Shown here piece by piece: positions 9,455-20,870 of a stretch of 64,000 bases of DNA. The position numbers and the translations under genes are program-made. The stretch is from Eukaryota sp. TZLM1-RC (taxonomy: Eukaryota; Metamonada: BaSk clade), in contig JAUPSS010000003.1 of the NCBI GenBank assembly GCA_040285825.1, positions 1,798,001-1,862,000 of the forward strand, written 5' to 3'. The first letter of the stretch is position 1; the number at the start of each line of letters is the position of its first letter. The notes under the pieces are model-generated. The model did no database searches and was not told the DNA's origin. It saw nothing but the letters and a program-made list of their open reading frames with translations.

Positions 9455-10756
9455 ATGCTTTTTGAATTTGCACCTCTTCATCAGGGCCCTATACCTGTCT
9501 TTGATTGTTCTGATGCCTTTCCTTTAATCATTGAGTATGAGGACCTTAAATTAATCAATATGGACCTCTCCGGTTCTGATTCATCAAAGCAGCAGTTTAT
9601 CAAGCGACAATCTGAAGCCCACCACAAACTCAATGGCCTTCGTCGTATTCTTAAACGTCGAGCTTTCTGCTCTTTTGATTTTGGTAAAAGTTATGACACT
9701 TATAAATTAAATGACCAGTTTATTGATACCCAAACTCAACTGCCAGACTCACTCTACGCTACCTCTTCCTGGCTCTTCCATAATATCCAAGACGATCATC
9801 ATCTGGACCTAGTTCCTGCTGAGAGACCAGCCTCTCCCAACATAACTATTAACGGTATTGATCCAAACGCAACTCAAGATACAGAATCTTCATCAGAGAG
9901 TGAATCGTCCGAAGATGAAGTGAATCAACCTGAAAAGCCCAAACCTGAAGAAACTCAACCTCAACCTCAACCAGAAGCTCAAGCGTCGCCAGTGGTGGAA
10001 AAGAAAAAGAAGGAAACGCCTTTGGAAAGAGCGGAGAGGGCTATAGGGGAATTGCAATCATATTTGGAAGAGTTTTTCATAACTGAATTCAATGAAAAAG
10101 TTATTAATTCACCAAGTTTTTCAACAATAAGTCGTCAGTTAAGGTATTGTACCAAGGAAGGCAAGAATCAAATCATTACTAAAATAGGAAAGTTGTTCAA
10201 TCAATCAACACCCAGTTTGATTGAAGAATCTCTTAAAAAGATCGCCAATGATTATAATGTGAATCGAAGTCGATCATTTTACGAATCCAGCGTTAAGAGT
10301 TTCCTAGACCGAATTAATGAAAAATTTCAATTACCTTTTGGAGAATTTTTCGATTCAGTGACATTTAAACAATTTCAAAAACTGAAATCTGCTTTAATTA
10401 AATACAATCAAGCTGTTGCTCAGTCAAACGGTCAGAATCCTGAAGACTCCATCGACTCGAGAAGAAAGTTGCTGTCTTCTCAGATAATAAACTACATTGC
10501 CGGCAAAATTTCAAATCCTGATACCCGGCATTGGGCAAGCTCTCTTTCAAATGAGGTGCTTGTTGCAGAACTAGCAGGTGATGATACCGGACCTCCAAGG
10601 AAGAGAAAGGCGGTTTCTTCAGTGTCACCAGAAGCTAAGCGTACAAATTCTGGTAAGGAAAAAGAGAATCACAAAGAGAAGGAAGAGGTGACAAGAGAAG
10701 AAAGCAAGAAGGAAAGTGAGGTAGTTGAAGTGGAGATTATTGATGTCTTGGATTAG
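9455..10756 (+). CDS. Unknown protein with acidic Ser/Glu linker and basic C-terminus
   Basis: 433 residues, complete ATG to TAG. The N-terminal ~125 residues are mixed and globular-looking, with QRSEAHHKLNGLRR-type helices. A Ser/Glu then Pro/Gln/Glu-rich linker (about 140-190) includes ETQPQPQPEAQ. A helical domain of about 190 residues follows (SYLEEFFITEFNEKV... SFLDRINEKFQLP...). The C-terminus has PPRKRKAVSSVSPEAKR, a plausible nuclear localisation signal, followed by a Lys/Glu-rich tail. The layout suggests a nuclear scaffold or transcription/chromatin factor, but I recognise no family. The start is the first ATG after an AT-rich TTTCATTTTCTC leader. No repeats or retroelement similarity are seen. 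Confidence 0.75.
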   Translation: MLFEFAPLHQGPIPVFDCSDAFPLIIEYEDLKLINMDLSGSDSSKQQFIKRQSEAHHKLNGLRRILKRRAFCSFDFGKSYDTYKLNDQFIDTQTQLPDSLYATSSWLFHNIQDDHHLDLVPAERPASPNITINGIDPNATQDTESSSESESSEDEVNQPEKPKPEETQPQPQPEAQASPVVEKKKKETPLERAERAIGELQSYLEEFFITEFNEKVINSPSFSTISRQLRYCTKEGKNQIITKIGKLFNQSTPSLIEESLKKIANDYNVNRSRSFYESSVKSFLDRINEKFQLPFGEFFDSVTFKQFQKLKSALIKYNQAVAQSNGQNPEDSIDSRRKLLSSQIINYIAGKISNPDTRHWASSLSNEVLVAELAGDDTGPPRKRKAVSSVSPEAKRTNSGKEKENHKEKEEVTREESKKESEVVEVEIIDVLD

Positions 10757-11108
10757 ATGGGTTATATGTTTTTTTGGTTTGTGGGTTGTTTGGGTTTATG
10801 AAATGTAGTTTTTTCCATCTCAACTGTTTTTGTTTTTAGGTATTTTTTTGTTTCAGTAGGTACTTAAGCGCCAACAATACATTTTGTATATAGTTATTTT
10901 TTTTCAATACCAAGCTTCATATTTGCTTTACTCTGGTATTTCAATCTTTGATTAACAAATGTATCAAACGCAGCTCTTTCAAATACGGTTTACTGACTGC
11001 CTGTTGCTGGTGACAAAGACAATGGTAACTATATAGATTCAAGTGAATAGCCCTAGAGACAATACTAATTTGGTTCTGATAAAACTTTTTCTTACATACA
11101 CAAATATA
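10757..11108. other. Intergenic
   Basis: T-rich 3' flank of the preceding gene and promoter region of the small secreted protein; nothing else seen. Confidence 0.5.
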
Positions 11109-11475
11109 ATGAATCTGGTACTATTGTCTGCTCTTGTGTTGACTGCTTATGCTTCAACTCAATATCAGGTACAGATACGAAACAGGGGTCTCAATATTAT
11201 GGATTATGAGTCTTACTGTACGTCACTGTTGATTTCACTTTATCTCAGACACTGATGGCCGATGGGAGTCATCACCAGCAAAGCGTCTTTTTCCATTAAC
11301 TTTTACCAATGCCATCACCAGTGGTATCAGAAATCGAGTATACTATATCAACAAGAACACTCGTAAAACAGCCAATATTGGGTGGGGCGAACTAGGTTGT
11401 ACTTGTTCGGGTACTTGCGATTGCACAGTCCACAAAGTGTCCAACAATTCATGGAAGGTTGACGTAAAGTGCTGA
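11109..11475 (+). CDS. Small secreted Cys-rich protein, one 31-nt intron
   Basis: Exons 11109-11217 and 11249-11475 give 111 residues. The first 16 residues (MNLVLLSALVLTAYAS) are a clear signal peptide. The mature part ends with a compact Cys-rich segment: GCTCSGTCDCTV...VKC. The joined frame stays open to TGA, whereas the unspliced frame ends soon after the intron start. No family is recognised; a small extracellular or vacuolar binding protein or inhibitor is conceivable. The start was chosen because it gives the signal peptide directly, whereas the upstream in-frame start at 11043 is GTG-like and would bury it. Confidence 0.68.
11218..11248 (+). other. 31-nt intron in the small secreted protein gene
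   Basis: Starts GTACGT and ends TTTATCTCAG with A at -7. It splits a Tyr codon after its first base. The 5' end differs from the GTTTGTT seen elsewhere, so confidence is lower. Confidence 0.65.
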
Positions 11476-11499
11476 TTCTTATTTATTCTAAAAATACAG

Positions 11500-12539
11500 T
11501 CTAAAAATCAATATCACCAAAACAAGCTTCCACACCATCAAACCGTACAACAACAATGTCTTCGTAATGTGCACTGACAGACTTCAGAGCGAAGTCATTT
11601 TAGGAATAGCTTTGAAAATGGTAAAAACATTACAGTTCAACCACAAACGATGATCAAAACCTGTATTCATTCTTCTTTTTACAAGATTTTCAAAATCATC
11701 AATAAAAGTCATTGCAGTTTTTCTAAAACGCCCATTCAAAGAAATAGCAAATGGGCAAATTTGGTAATCTACATGGCGAACTTGTTTCAATTCTTTCAAA
11801 AAATTTGCACATTTTTTTTTCGTTTGTACAATTCTGAATCATCAAGAGGGGATACTTCGGATTGTACATTTTTCAAGGCATTTTTCCTGCAAACATCCAC
11901 TGCAACAACATCAAAAACATTCAAGACATCATCAATTGAGGCCACAACAACAGCACGTCGTTTTCCATAGTTTGAATCTCTTAAATTTTCGTTTATATCA
12001 AGAGACCTCAACAACGGTTCTACAAATGATTCAATACGATAGGAATTACACATTGCATGGATTTTATTTCTGGTAACATCATGCAGTAGAACGATAAGAA
12101 ATAAATCTGTTGCATGTAAATAAATGGATAGTGTCGAACAAGCTCCACATTTGCTAAACACATCATTGGGCAAATTACAAGGCCATAGGTAGCAGCGCAT
12201 TCTCATTGCAGTAGTCCATTTGGGTCCATTGATCGTCATTTAAAAAAAGCCATAAATTTGGGGAATATGATTCAACAAAACTGCAGATGAACTCTCCTTC
12301 AAATCAATCAAAAAAATGGCAAAAGCCGGATTTTCTTGCTTAGCTGTGCTAAGTCGAACAAAGAAATTCTTACTTTGAAATTTTTTCAAAAGATTATTTT
12401 GGAGGTTTTCAACGCAAACTTCAATGGAGACAAACTTCTTTCTGGAATGTCTTGAATAGCTACAGCGGAACATGATTGTCATAACCGAGGAGATAAACTG
12501 AATACTTCTTCTCTTAAGTTATCCAGAAATAGACTATTT
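11500..12539 (-). mobile_element. LINE family D relic, 3' half
   Basis: Minus-strand coding with stops and frameshifts: LREEVFSLSPRL, FVRLSTAKQENPAFAIFLIDLK, TTAMRMRCYLWPCNLP, a damaged zinc knuckle, the RLE remnant (GKRRAVVV...VFDVVAVDVC) and a tail with RLWLNCNVFTIFKAIPKM. Each block aligns with family B at low identity. It is continuous with 19952-20870 on the far side of the Ty3/gypsy element, which therefore inserted into or recombined with this LINE. Confidence 0.8.
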
Positions 12540-12680
12540 TGTTAGTCTTGAATAGTTTCTATAGTTAATAGTTTAGTTATTGGTATTCCGCCTGTTAGCT
12601 TAAGAAGAGAGAATACAATTCCTCTTCGTAATAAATTACACTTCTGTTATACTACACTGTATGAATTCTAACTCACAACA
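12540..12680 (+). repeat. Left LTR, 141 bp
   Basis: Begins TGTTAGTCTTG and ends CTCACAACA. It differs from the right LTR by one base (G versus A near 12582). The identity continues 167 bp beyond the LTR into LINE D sequence, making a 308-bp repeat (12540-12847 equals 19811-20118 with about 4 differences). Confidence 0.85.
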
Positions 12681-12847
12681 GCCAAAACCATCAATTTGTT
12701 CTTTCAAGAAGATTTTCGGCAAAAGGATATCTTCTAGAAAATTCAAAGACAAAACTTTTTCCACCACCAATGAATGTAGCTATGGTCAATTACTTTGATG
12801 GATAGAAACCAACACCGCGAAGTTAAATTTCAGAAAAATACGATTTT
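12681..12847 (-). repeat. LINE D segment duplicated between left LTR and gag
   Basis: This stretch matches 19952-20118, the LINE D sequence right of the element, with about three differences. In the right-hand copy it is contiguous with further LINE coding, so LINE is its origin. Here it lies directly before gag, where a primer-binding site would be expected. Confidence 0.8.
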
Positions 12848-12913
12848 GAAACAACTCTTCCCGAGGGTTCTACCTTAAGGGAAGATAGTTCCCTTCCTGA
12901 GGATTCCGTTCCA

Positions 12914-15900
12914 ATGGAGGGAAGTTCCTTTCCTCGGGATTCCGTTCCTGCGGAAGGAGACAACCCTTCTAAGGATTCTATTCCTTCTGAAGGAAGAAGT
13001 CCTTCATTAGTCTCCTACGACGATGAAGATGTTGAGGATTCCGTTGCTCCTCTTCCCCCTTCGCAATTGGGGGCATCTGAAGTCCCACCTTCTCCCCTCC
13101 CTGGAAGATGTTCTGAAGTACCATCTTCACCTTCTACTCAGAGCAGAGAGTCTGTTCAACCTTCTCTCACTGCAAAAGAAGTATTGGAAGACCAACCCTC
13201 TTCCTCCTCTAAGAAGGCCATTGAAGTACCATCTTCATCCCTTCCATCCAGTTCTGAGGTTCCACCCTCTCACTCTCAACAGCTTCTCCCTGCAGTTCCA
13301 ACTGTTAGGAGAACTATTCAAAATCCTGCTGTCCCAACTTCAGGATCTCCTCTTACTACATCAACAGTAAGAGGAGTTAACAATCTGTCTGTTTCCCCTC
13401 CCCAGGCTAGAGATTCCACTCCTAGCACACCAAATTTTCCTTCGCATCTTTCCCAAGAGCAAAGGAAGAGGTATGAACTATTATTTTCAGATCTGGTTGA
13501 CTATGAGGAACCTCCCAGGGAATTTTCTCACACAGCTCAACCTCCGGTTCCTCCCACGGAACATGTTTTTGAAATTGATAGAGAAACTGGTGAGGTTTCT
13601 AAAAAATATTTAGAACGTTACTTCCATGAAGATCGAATCTGGAAACTCAAGAACAGACTGGAAAGAGAGTTACAGGCTAGAAGAGGAACATCCTCTACAC
13701 CTGCTCAACTTACCTCTTCTCAAACTAGCTCCTACGCTAGCTCAAGTGTTCATCATGGTGCTTCCCGCCAGCACAACCCTTATGCTAGATATAGGGACAC
13801 ACGAGTCATTCCAGAGGACCCAGAGGCCATCCCTCCCACGGAGATGAACAACAAGCGTCCTCCTTTCTACGGCCCCAAAGTCGAGAACGACTTAGGAATA
13901 TGGATCTCTCCCAGAATTGGTCCATTTCTTTCCGATGAAAGGATCACCCCAGAAACCTCCAGGAATGACCCTGAACCAACTTATGAACCAAGACCCGGAG
14001 TTACGTTCATGAGAACTACTCGAGAAGGAGTATTCAGACGCTTCGCTGAAGATGAAGACAACCTCTTCATAACCGTTCACAACCCTTGCCCATACCCTAG
14101 GTTCAGCCCTGGGTACAACGCATCTCTCGATATCCTTATCGACAGAGATTATAGAACAGGGTGGTGGTTTACCGAAACCACATATGGTGAAAGACTCTTT
14201 CTATATGATAGACGTCCTGATCATATAGCGTCATATTGTGGTCCCGACCACAGAAGATCTGGCAATCTTCAAAGAGCCCTCCAGCTCGTCACCGTTTTCC
14301 CTGGATGCATAGAATCCAGGATGTTAAAGTGGGTAATGGTAGAAGGTCGTATAGAGAAAACACGCTTGGTTCAACCAGCGATCTCTTCTTATCAGGTTCC
14401 AGCCCAGATCGAAGAGACAGTACCTTCCCCTGAACCTCAACAGAGTGAAGCTCCATCTTCCTCCGCTCAACCTCCTGAATCACCACAAACTCCTATGGAA
14501 ACTGATTCATTTCCTATCACGGAAACCTCTAACCCCAACCAATCTGCTATGGAACAAGCTGACGACGACGTTGTCACTGTGAGCAGTGAATCACCCACCC
14601 CCACCACATCTTCTGATGCAGTACCTGCTCCCATCACTCCCGTTAGTCGAGCTCCTCAACCCCTACCTACACCTTCCACGACAGAGTCAACATCCTCCAT
14701 TTCCTCACATCATTCAAATTTCTCGGGCACATACGAAAGTAGCCTTCTCCTCTCATCAATGATTGGATCAAGAGATCGAGATGACAGACGTAGGGACCGT
14801 CCTAAACGTCCATATCTTGAGGCTTGTGATTTGAGAGACGCTGATAAACTTCTAAAGTTTGTCAACAAATTCATTCTCTGGAGTCGTACCGACCGAGTCT
14901 TAAGAGAAACGAGAGGTAACGTTGAGGATCCAGCCCAAATAGCTCTAGCTAACGAAGTTGCCAGACTACGTGAAGAATTAGAACTAGCTGGAGAAGGTTC
15001 CCAACCACCGATCGATGAGTATTTTGGTAACATCACTGGAGAACCAGTTCACGAATGGGACTTGTTCCGCCAAGCCATGAGGATCAACCCCCGAGGCCTC
15101 GCTGAATGTGTCACCCCCGAGGTGTTAAATGCGCTACGATACCAAGGTGCTCACCTAGCTATCTCTTCTCCCACGGTCCCTACCTCAAGAGATGAACGCA
15201 TCATTTGGGCTCAAATTCTAAGAAGAACCCAATTCAGCAGACTGGATGAGGGTAATCGAGCTCTCCTCGCAACCAACATGGACTGGTCGGAAAGAGACTA
15301 TGGCAATAGATGGATTGACTTCATGGTCAACATAGGCAGAGTTCTGACTCGCTCAACCGCCATCCAAGAATTTAGGGGCATCTCTCAATAATTGAGAACA
15401 TTCTCCATAAGCTCCACTCCTCCAGCTGATAGACTTCCAGACTGGGTAGTTGCTACTCATGTCTTAGAAAGCGTAGGAATTATCCCTATCAGAGACAAAC
15501 TCCTCAGGATCTGGTCCTCTCCCTCCCACTACTCATGCGATGGACACACCCCTGGCGAATTCTTTAGTGTTCTCCAAATTGAATACGAGAATTTCTGTAA
15601 CGCCAGATCGTTCATGGAACAACTGAACCATGTCGATTTCACCTGTCAGAACCAATTTACTCACCAGCAGGCCTCTCGCCGACCTCCCATGGTCGTTGCC
15701 TCCTTACCTGACACCCCCAGACCACGAGGTTCTGGTCCAGGTAAACGCCCAAAACAAAGTAAGTGAGGAAGCCTACCACAATCGTCTTCCCAGGCCGCTG
15801 ATGTCCAATGCAACTTCTGTAAGAAAAAGGGCCATCCGACCGAAAGGTGCCCTAGCGAAGACTGCCAAAGGAGCAAGAAGTGGAGAGAGCAACAAGCTCA

Positions 15901-16516
15901 ACAACAAGCTCGAGGTAGAAGTTCTAGAGGTTCTGGTTTCCGTAGTCGAAGAGGTACTCGCGGCAGAAACAGAGGCTCTTCTTACAATAAACGTTCCCGT
16001 CACTATTTATGTACTTTAGAAACCATACCCCCTACAACAACAACACAACCACACACAGAAAGTTCAGCATGGAAAGATTCTCTTATCAATCCACTTGCCA
16101 ACTTGGAACCTACCAAGACACTCAACAGTCAGGCTCACTTCTTCTCAGAACAAGCCGACTTAAATGGACATGATTCTGATACATTTTTTATGGTACAATC
16201 CATGAATCACAACTGCCTACAATTAAACTTCTTGATCAACAATGTCGAAGTTAAAGGCATAATTGACTCTGGTGCAACATGCTCAGTAGTCACGGAAGAC
16301 GTCATCAGTAATTGTAACATGGCACGTTCCAACGAAACCATTTCATACAAGATTGCTGATGGAACTACCTCACAGTCCCTTGGTACTGCTTCTGGAACCC
16401 TTAGCATTAGACTAGGTAGTGTTACCCAGATTGTACACGTGAAACACAAGTTCAGCATCGTTCCTGGACATGAGACCATTCTCATTGGTGCTGACTTGTT
16501 GAGTCACCTGGGCTGA
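12914..16516 (+). pseudogene. Ty3/gypsy gag and protease region, two in-frame stops
   Basis: One frame runs from the ATG at 12914 to TGA at 16514-16516, broken by TAA at 15389-15391 and TGA at 15764-15766. The N-terminal ~200 residues are Ser/Pro/Glu-rich with short repeats such as SVPxEGxS. A capsid-like region follows. After the second stop comes a CCHC knuckle CNFCKKKGHPTERC, an Arg/Gly/Ser-rich stretch, then a retropepsin-like aspartic protease with IDSGATCSVV and GADLL. The frame is also open upstream of 12914 without an ATG, so the true start is uncertain. Readthrough cannot be excluded, but two stops argue for decay. Confidence 0.85.
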
Positions 16517-17694
16517 TGAACAACAAGGGCATTTATATTAGAATGGACGACGCCTGTCGCACATTACTATTACCTGAAGCTGAATTCGATCATCGAATAT
16601 CACAAGCTTCGGAAGTCGTCAACGTTTCCACACGTTGGTTGGAACACATCAACTCATCTGGTTGTACCATCAACCTCGACAACGACCATTTCAAGAAGTC
16701 CCTACTTCAAACTTTGAAGGAGTTCGAAGACGTATTTACCCTCAAGCCTCATGCTGAAGGTATTGATTGCCCTCCCATGGAAATCAACTTCCACAACGAA
16801 GACGTCAGAGTTAGAAGACCCCCCAGGACCCTGAATCCAGCCAGGCTAGAGGTCGCTAACCAAATTTTCGACGAACTCGTAGACTCAGAATTTGCTGTCC
16901 CATCGAACCATGAGTTCAGCTCCCCTGTCTGTCTAGTGGTCTACCCAGATCACCGTAAGCCCCGCCTTACTGGTGACTATAGTGGCAAGGACGGAGTCAA
17001 CGCCAACACCATTCCTGTTGAGCCCAACCTTCCAAGGATCTCCGATGTGCTGGTATTTCTCTCCCAAGCGAACTACATAGGCACCCTTGATCTCCCCAAA
17101 GCCTTTTGGCAACTCAAGATTGCCGAAAAGGATTGGCAGAAAACAACCCTGAGCATTCCTGGCAAAAGCATCATGTTCAAACGTGCAGCTTTTGGCCTAA
17201 AGAATGTCCCAGCCGTTTTCCAAAACGTCATGGCTGACATCTTCTCGGGAGACGGTGTCTTCATTTACATAGATGACATCATAATCATAGGTTCAACCTT
17301 TGACGAATTCATTGAACGCCTCCGTCGCGTCCTTGATCAAGCCAGATGCAAAAGAGTTTCCTTGGGACTTCCAAAGTGCCATTTCGTGTCTTCCAGACAC
17401 CCAATCAAGATACTGGGCAGTGTTTTCCAAAACAAACAGCGGACTATCGATCCCACTCGCGTTGAATCTTTGCTGAATCTACCGAGACCAAAGACAATCA
17501 AAGACGTCCGCAGCCTCGTAGGATCAGTCAACTTCATTAGAGAATGGCTTCCTCAGGTATCTGAGCTCATCGCTCCTATCATCAGATTGACTAAGAAGGA
17601 TGGAAATAACTCCAAAGTTAAACCCAAACCCCGCGCGCAACGCCTTCAATGGCCGACATGCACGACAGACTCCTTCAAAAGATCAAACAACTGA
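16516..17694 (+). pseudogene. Ty3/gypsy reverse transcriptase fragment
   Basis: The RT domain has TLDLPKAFWQLKI, FKRAAFGLKNVPAVFQ and catalytic YIDDIIII, followed by the Ty3-type connection (SLVGSVNFIREW). Its ATG overlaps the stop of the upstream frame as TGATG, so the frame moves by -1. This could be a termination-reinitiation or frameshift site, or a deletion. The frame is lost again near 17680 within TTCAAAAGATC, where restoring one A would continue into RNase H. Confidence 0.85.
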
Positions 17695-19253
17695 TAGCGA
17701 AGCACATGCCGCTCAGCTTACCTCCGCTGGAAAACCAAATTTTAATTAGTTGCGACGCATCCGACATTGCTGTAGGCGGCGTCATATGGGAACAAATCGA
17801 ACAAGTCGACGACCCTGGTACCCCCCTGATCAACAGGAAATGTAGGCCTATCAGCTTCTTCAGCCGGTTGTTAACCAACTCGCAAAAGAACTGGCCGACA
17901 AACCAAAAGGAATTCTATGCTATTCTACTCATGTTAACTCAAAGTGGTTTTGAAAACTACTTGAAAGGAAGGAATCTGGTTATATTCTCAGACCATCAAA
18001 ACCTTACCTACATGTTCACGGCTCCTGAGCAGAACAGAATTGTAACAAGATGGTTACCCATATTCTCTGAATTCTGCTTTGATTTGGTACATACCAAAGG
18101 GGAAGATAACTTCTGGGCTGATATGTTGTCTCGAATAGTTCCGCCTATAGACCATCAAGAGATCAATCATTTGTCCCATCAAATGCCTCCAAATTTTCAT
18201 CCAATATTTTACATTGATAAAATCGATGGAACAGAAAATGAAAGATACTACATCGAAGACTTAAACAACTTCGAACGTATCATGGTCATCAGAGAACGAT
18301 GTTCCAACGACCTGCCTATTTTCGAGCCATGGCTCTGTAGGATTAGGTCCGAACAGAAGCTTGCCATAGCTTCCAAAGACCCCTCTTTCAACAACTGTGT
18401 TCATAACAATCATCTTGATTTATATATGACTCACGACAACAAGATAGTGATTCCCAAATCACTCATTAAGGACACCCTTAACTTGTTGCATGGACTTCTG
18501 CAAGGAGGTCATCCAAGCAAAGCTGAAAGCCTGAACAAGCTCAGGAACAGCGATTATTGGTGGCCAAACATGCTCACCGACATGAATAAGCACGTCCAAG
18601 AATGCCCCTCCTGTCAGAAAACAAAGCCAGTTCCCAAACTGCATGTTCCCCCAACCGGTTCATTGTGGGCTGACAGACCTTTTGCTCGCGTCAACGCCGA
18701 CGTCATTGGTCCTCTTCCAGAAGATCAAGAAGGCTACAAATACATCCTCGTATTTATTGACAGCTTCTCTAGGTTCACGATCATCGTGCCTTTAAAAGAG
18801 ATAAATGCCAATCTTACTGCAGATGCATTAATTTGGAAAGTCTGTGCCATCTTTGGTATTCCATTTCAAATCCACAGCGATAATGGACCCGAATTTTCCA
18901 AGGCTGTCTTTGACGAATTAAGCAATTTTTTGGGCATAGAGGTGTCAAAGTCAATACCTAGGTTTTCTCCGTCCAACGGCTTGGTAGAGCGCCGACACAG
19001 AGACATCCTGCAAAACCTACGGAAATTGCTCGTAGACTTCAATGCCTACGATGTGTGGTCTGAATACTTGCCTTATGTGCAATTATTGATCAACTCTTCC
19101 AAGAGCTCAATAACCAACCACACCCCATACCAAGTGATCTTTGGCTCAGATGTGTCCCCAGATCAGACCCTGGCAAAATTCTTGAAATCATTGAAAGCTC
19201 GACGTCTGAGTCATCTTTTATTCAAGAAATTCAATCTAAATTTCGAAGATTGA
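17649..19253 (+). pseudogene. Ty3/gypsy RNase H and integrase fragment
   Basis: RNase H: ISCDASDIAVGGVI, YAILLML and IFSDHQNLTYMF. Integrase: HHCC zinc domain (H...H...CPSCQ), then the catalytic triad in NADVIGPL, HSDNGPEFSK and SNGLVERRHRDIL. All catalytic residues appear present. The open frame runs on out of phase after about 19175, and the true continuation is the next frame. Confidence 0.85.
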
Positions 19254-19816
19254 AAGAGAAACAGGAAAAGGCAGCACACCATCAAGCTTCCAAAGCTTCC
19301 AAGCTAACTAGATCGTCAACTCCAAACCCTTTTGAAGTTGGGCAATTGGTATTGAGAGCATCTGGCTCTTCCGCTAAGCTTCATGGAGACTATTTAGGAC
19401 CCTTCCTAATTACTGAAATCGTATCCAATTCGTCTGTGAATATTAAGAATCTCTGCACAGGTACGATTGTCCAAGCTAGCGTCAAACATTTAGCACCCTG
19501 GCACTCCAGCTTGCCCACCAACGATGAGTTCCACTCCTGGGTCGCTGCAGATGATGTCGAAGAACACATCATTGAAAAAGTGCTCAGTCAGGATGGTGAC
19601 TTTTGCCAAGTGCAATGGCCTGGAAAAGAGATCACCACCGAACATGTGTCTACAGTCCAAAATACTGCCGCGTATAAAGACTTTATAAAGACTTCAAAAG
19701 CACGTCGCCGTACTAAATCCGCTCCTCCCAAGAAGCGTCATATTTCCATTAGTTCACCTCTTGTGACTAGAGCTTCCAGGGCTCGTCGCTCGAAAGAGAG
19801 GAAAAGGCAGTGTTAG
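19250..19816 (+). pseudogene. Ty3/gypsy integrase C-terminus with chromodomain-like segment
   Basis: Reading in this frame from about 19175 gives the integrase tail (SSFIQEIQSKFRRLKEKQE), then the GPF/Y-type module (GPFLITEI...VKHLAPWH). A chromodomain-like block follows (EEHIIEKVL...VQWPGK...AAYKDFI) and a very basic C-terminus. The stop codon TAG lies in the first bases of the right LTR. The frameshift at about 19175 falls in GCAAAATTC and is explained by loss of one A. A chromodomain would direct integration towards marked chromatin. Confidence 0.75.
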
Positions 19817-19951
19817 TCTTGAATAGTTTCTATAGTTAATAGTTTAGTTATTAGTATTCCGCCTGTTAGCTTAAGAAGAGAGAATACAATTCCTCTTCGT
19901 AATAAATTACACTTCTGTTATACTACACTGTATGAATTCTAACTCACAACA
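19811..19951 (+). repeat. Right LTR, 141 bp
   Basis: TGTTAG...ACAACA, directly after a purine-rich tract. One difference from the left LTR. It is followed at once by LINE D sequence. Confidence 0.85.
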
Positions 19952-20870
19952 GCCAAGACCATCAATTTGTTCTTTCAAGAAGATTTTCGGCAAAAGGATA
20001 TCTTCTAGAAAATTCAAAGTCAAAACTTTTTCCACCACCAATGAATGTAGCTTTGGTCAATTACTTTGATGGATAGAAACCAACACCGCGAAGTTAAATT
20101 TCAGAAAAATACGATTTTTCAAAATTGTTGGATTAACTGACATTAAGAATGCCAAAAATTCTGTACGTATTTGTTTATATAGTCTACAACAATTGTAATT
20201 TAATGATGGAGGTAACGATCGTATCAAATGGGTAAATTCTCCAGAATAATATATTTTTAAAAGAATAAACTTGAGAAACTTTTCCAATTCAAGGGTTTTA
20301 ATAATTTCAAGCTCTTTCTCAATTGATTTCAAATAGTTTTTAAGGCTATCAAGTGTTTTTTCAACTGAACCTAGGTAACAACCAAGAAAGAAGAAATAAG
20401 TTTAAGTATAATCAATTAATGGTGCTTCCAGGGAATTGATTACTAATTTAACATTAGGTCCAGAAAAACAGAAACATTTTTGAACATTCAATTGAAGTCC
20501 TATGATTGATATAATGTGGCAGCTTCATTAACAATTCTATGAATTGTACTTTCTGGACCAATTCAAGAAATGTTATCCATAGAGGCTACCACTTGAAGAT
20601 CAGAATTTTCTTCCTTTAGTTTTTTCAAAATTAAATGAATTGCAAGACAGAAAAAGAAAAGTCCTAAAGATTATCCTTGTTTAACTCCTGGTAACGAATC
20701 GAGATTAAATGAATTAAAAATTAAATCAGATGAATTGCCATAAAATCTATGAAAAAAGTTTGAGTCCAGGAAAATTTCACCTAAGTTCTGTCCAAATTGA
20801 ATCTCTTTTCCAAGAATTGAAAGCATTTTTGAAATTAAGATTAAAAATGCAATTATTTTCCTTACAATTA
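19952..20870 (-). mobile_element. LINE family D relic, RT half
   Basis: Minus-strand RT remnants: the post-catalytic region (FLKFILLKIYYSGEFTHLIRSLPPSL, RTEFLAFLMSVNPTILKNRIF) and, towards 20870, traces of GVKQG and the F-C-LAIH motif with stops. It joins 11500-12539 as a single LINE copy of about 2 kb before the LTR element intervened. Confidence 0.75.

Larger units (their letters stand above)
12540..19951 (+). mobile_element. Degenerate Ty3/gypsy LTR retrotransposon, chromovirus-like
   Basis: It has 141-bp direct repeats at both ends (TG...CA), a large gag, and pol in the order protease, RT, RNase H, integrase, which is the Ty3/gypsy order. A chromodomain-like segment (HIIEKVL...FCQVQWPGKE) follows the integrase. 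A purine tract (AAAGAGAGGAAAAGG) lies immediately before the right LTR and fits the polypurine tract. Coding is broken by two in-frame stops in gag and by frame changes near 16514, 17680 and 19175. The LTRs differ at one base in 141, so insertion or homogenisation is recent despite the damage. No target duplication is seen. The element lies within LINE D. Confidence 0.92.

Noticed and set aside
11598-12482. Host gene on the minus strand left of the Ty3 element
   Set aside because: All segments align with LINE family B and carry stops; it is a LINE relic.
14710-15036. 108-codon minus frame in gag
   Set aside because: Antisense shadow of gag with no features.
15389-15766. Programmed stop-codon readthrough in gag (TAA and TGA)
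   Set aside because: Two different stops 375 bp apart plus three frame breaks fit decay better; a comparison with other copies would be needed to revive the idea.
15630-16019. 129-codon frame in the Ty3 gag region
   Set aside because: The correct frame here encodes the CCHC knuckle; this one is its shadow.
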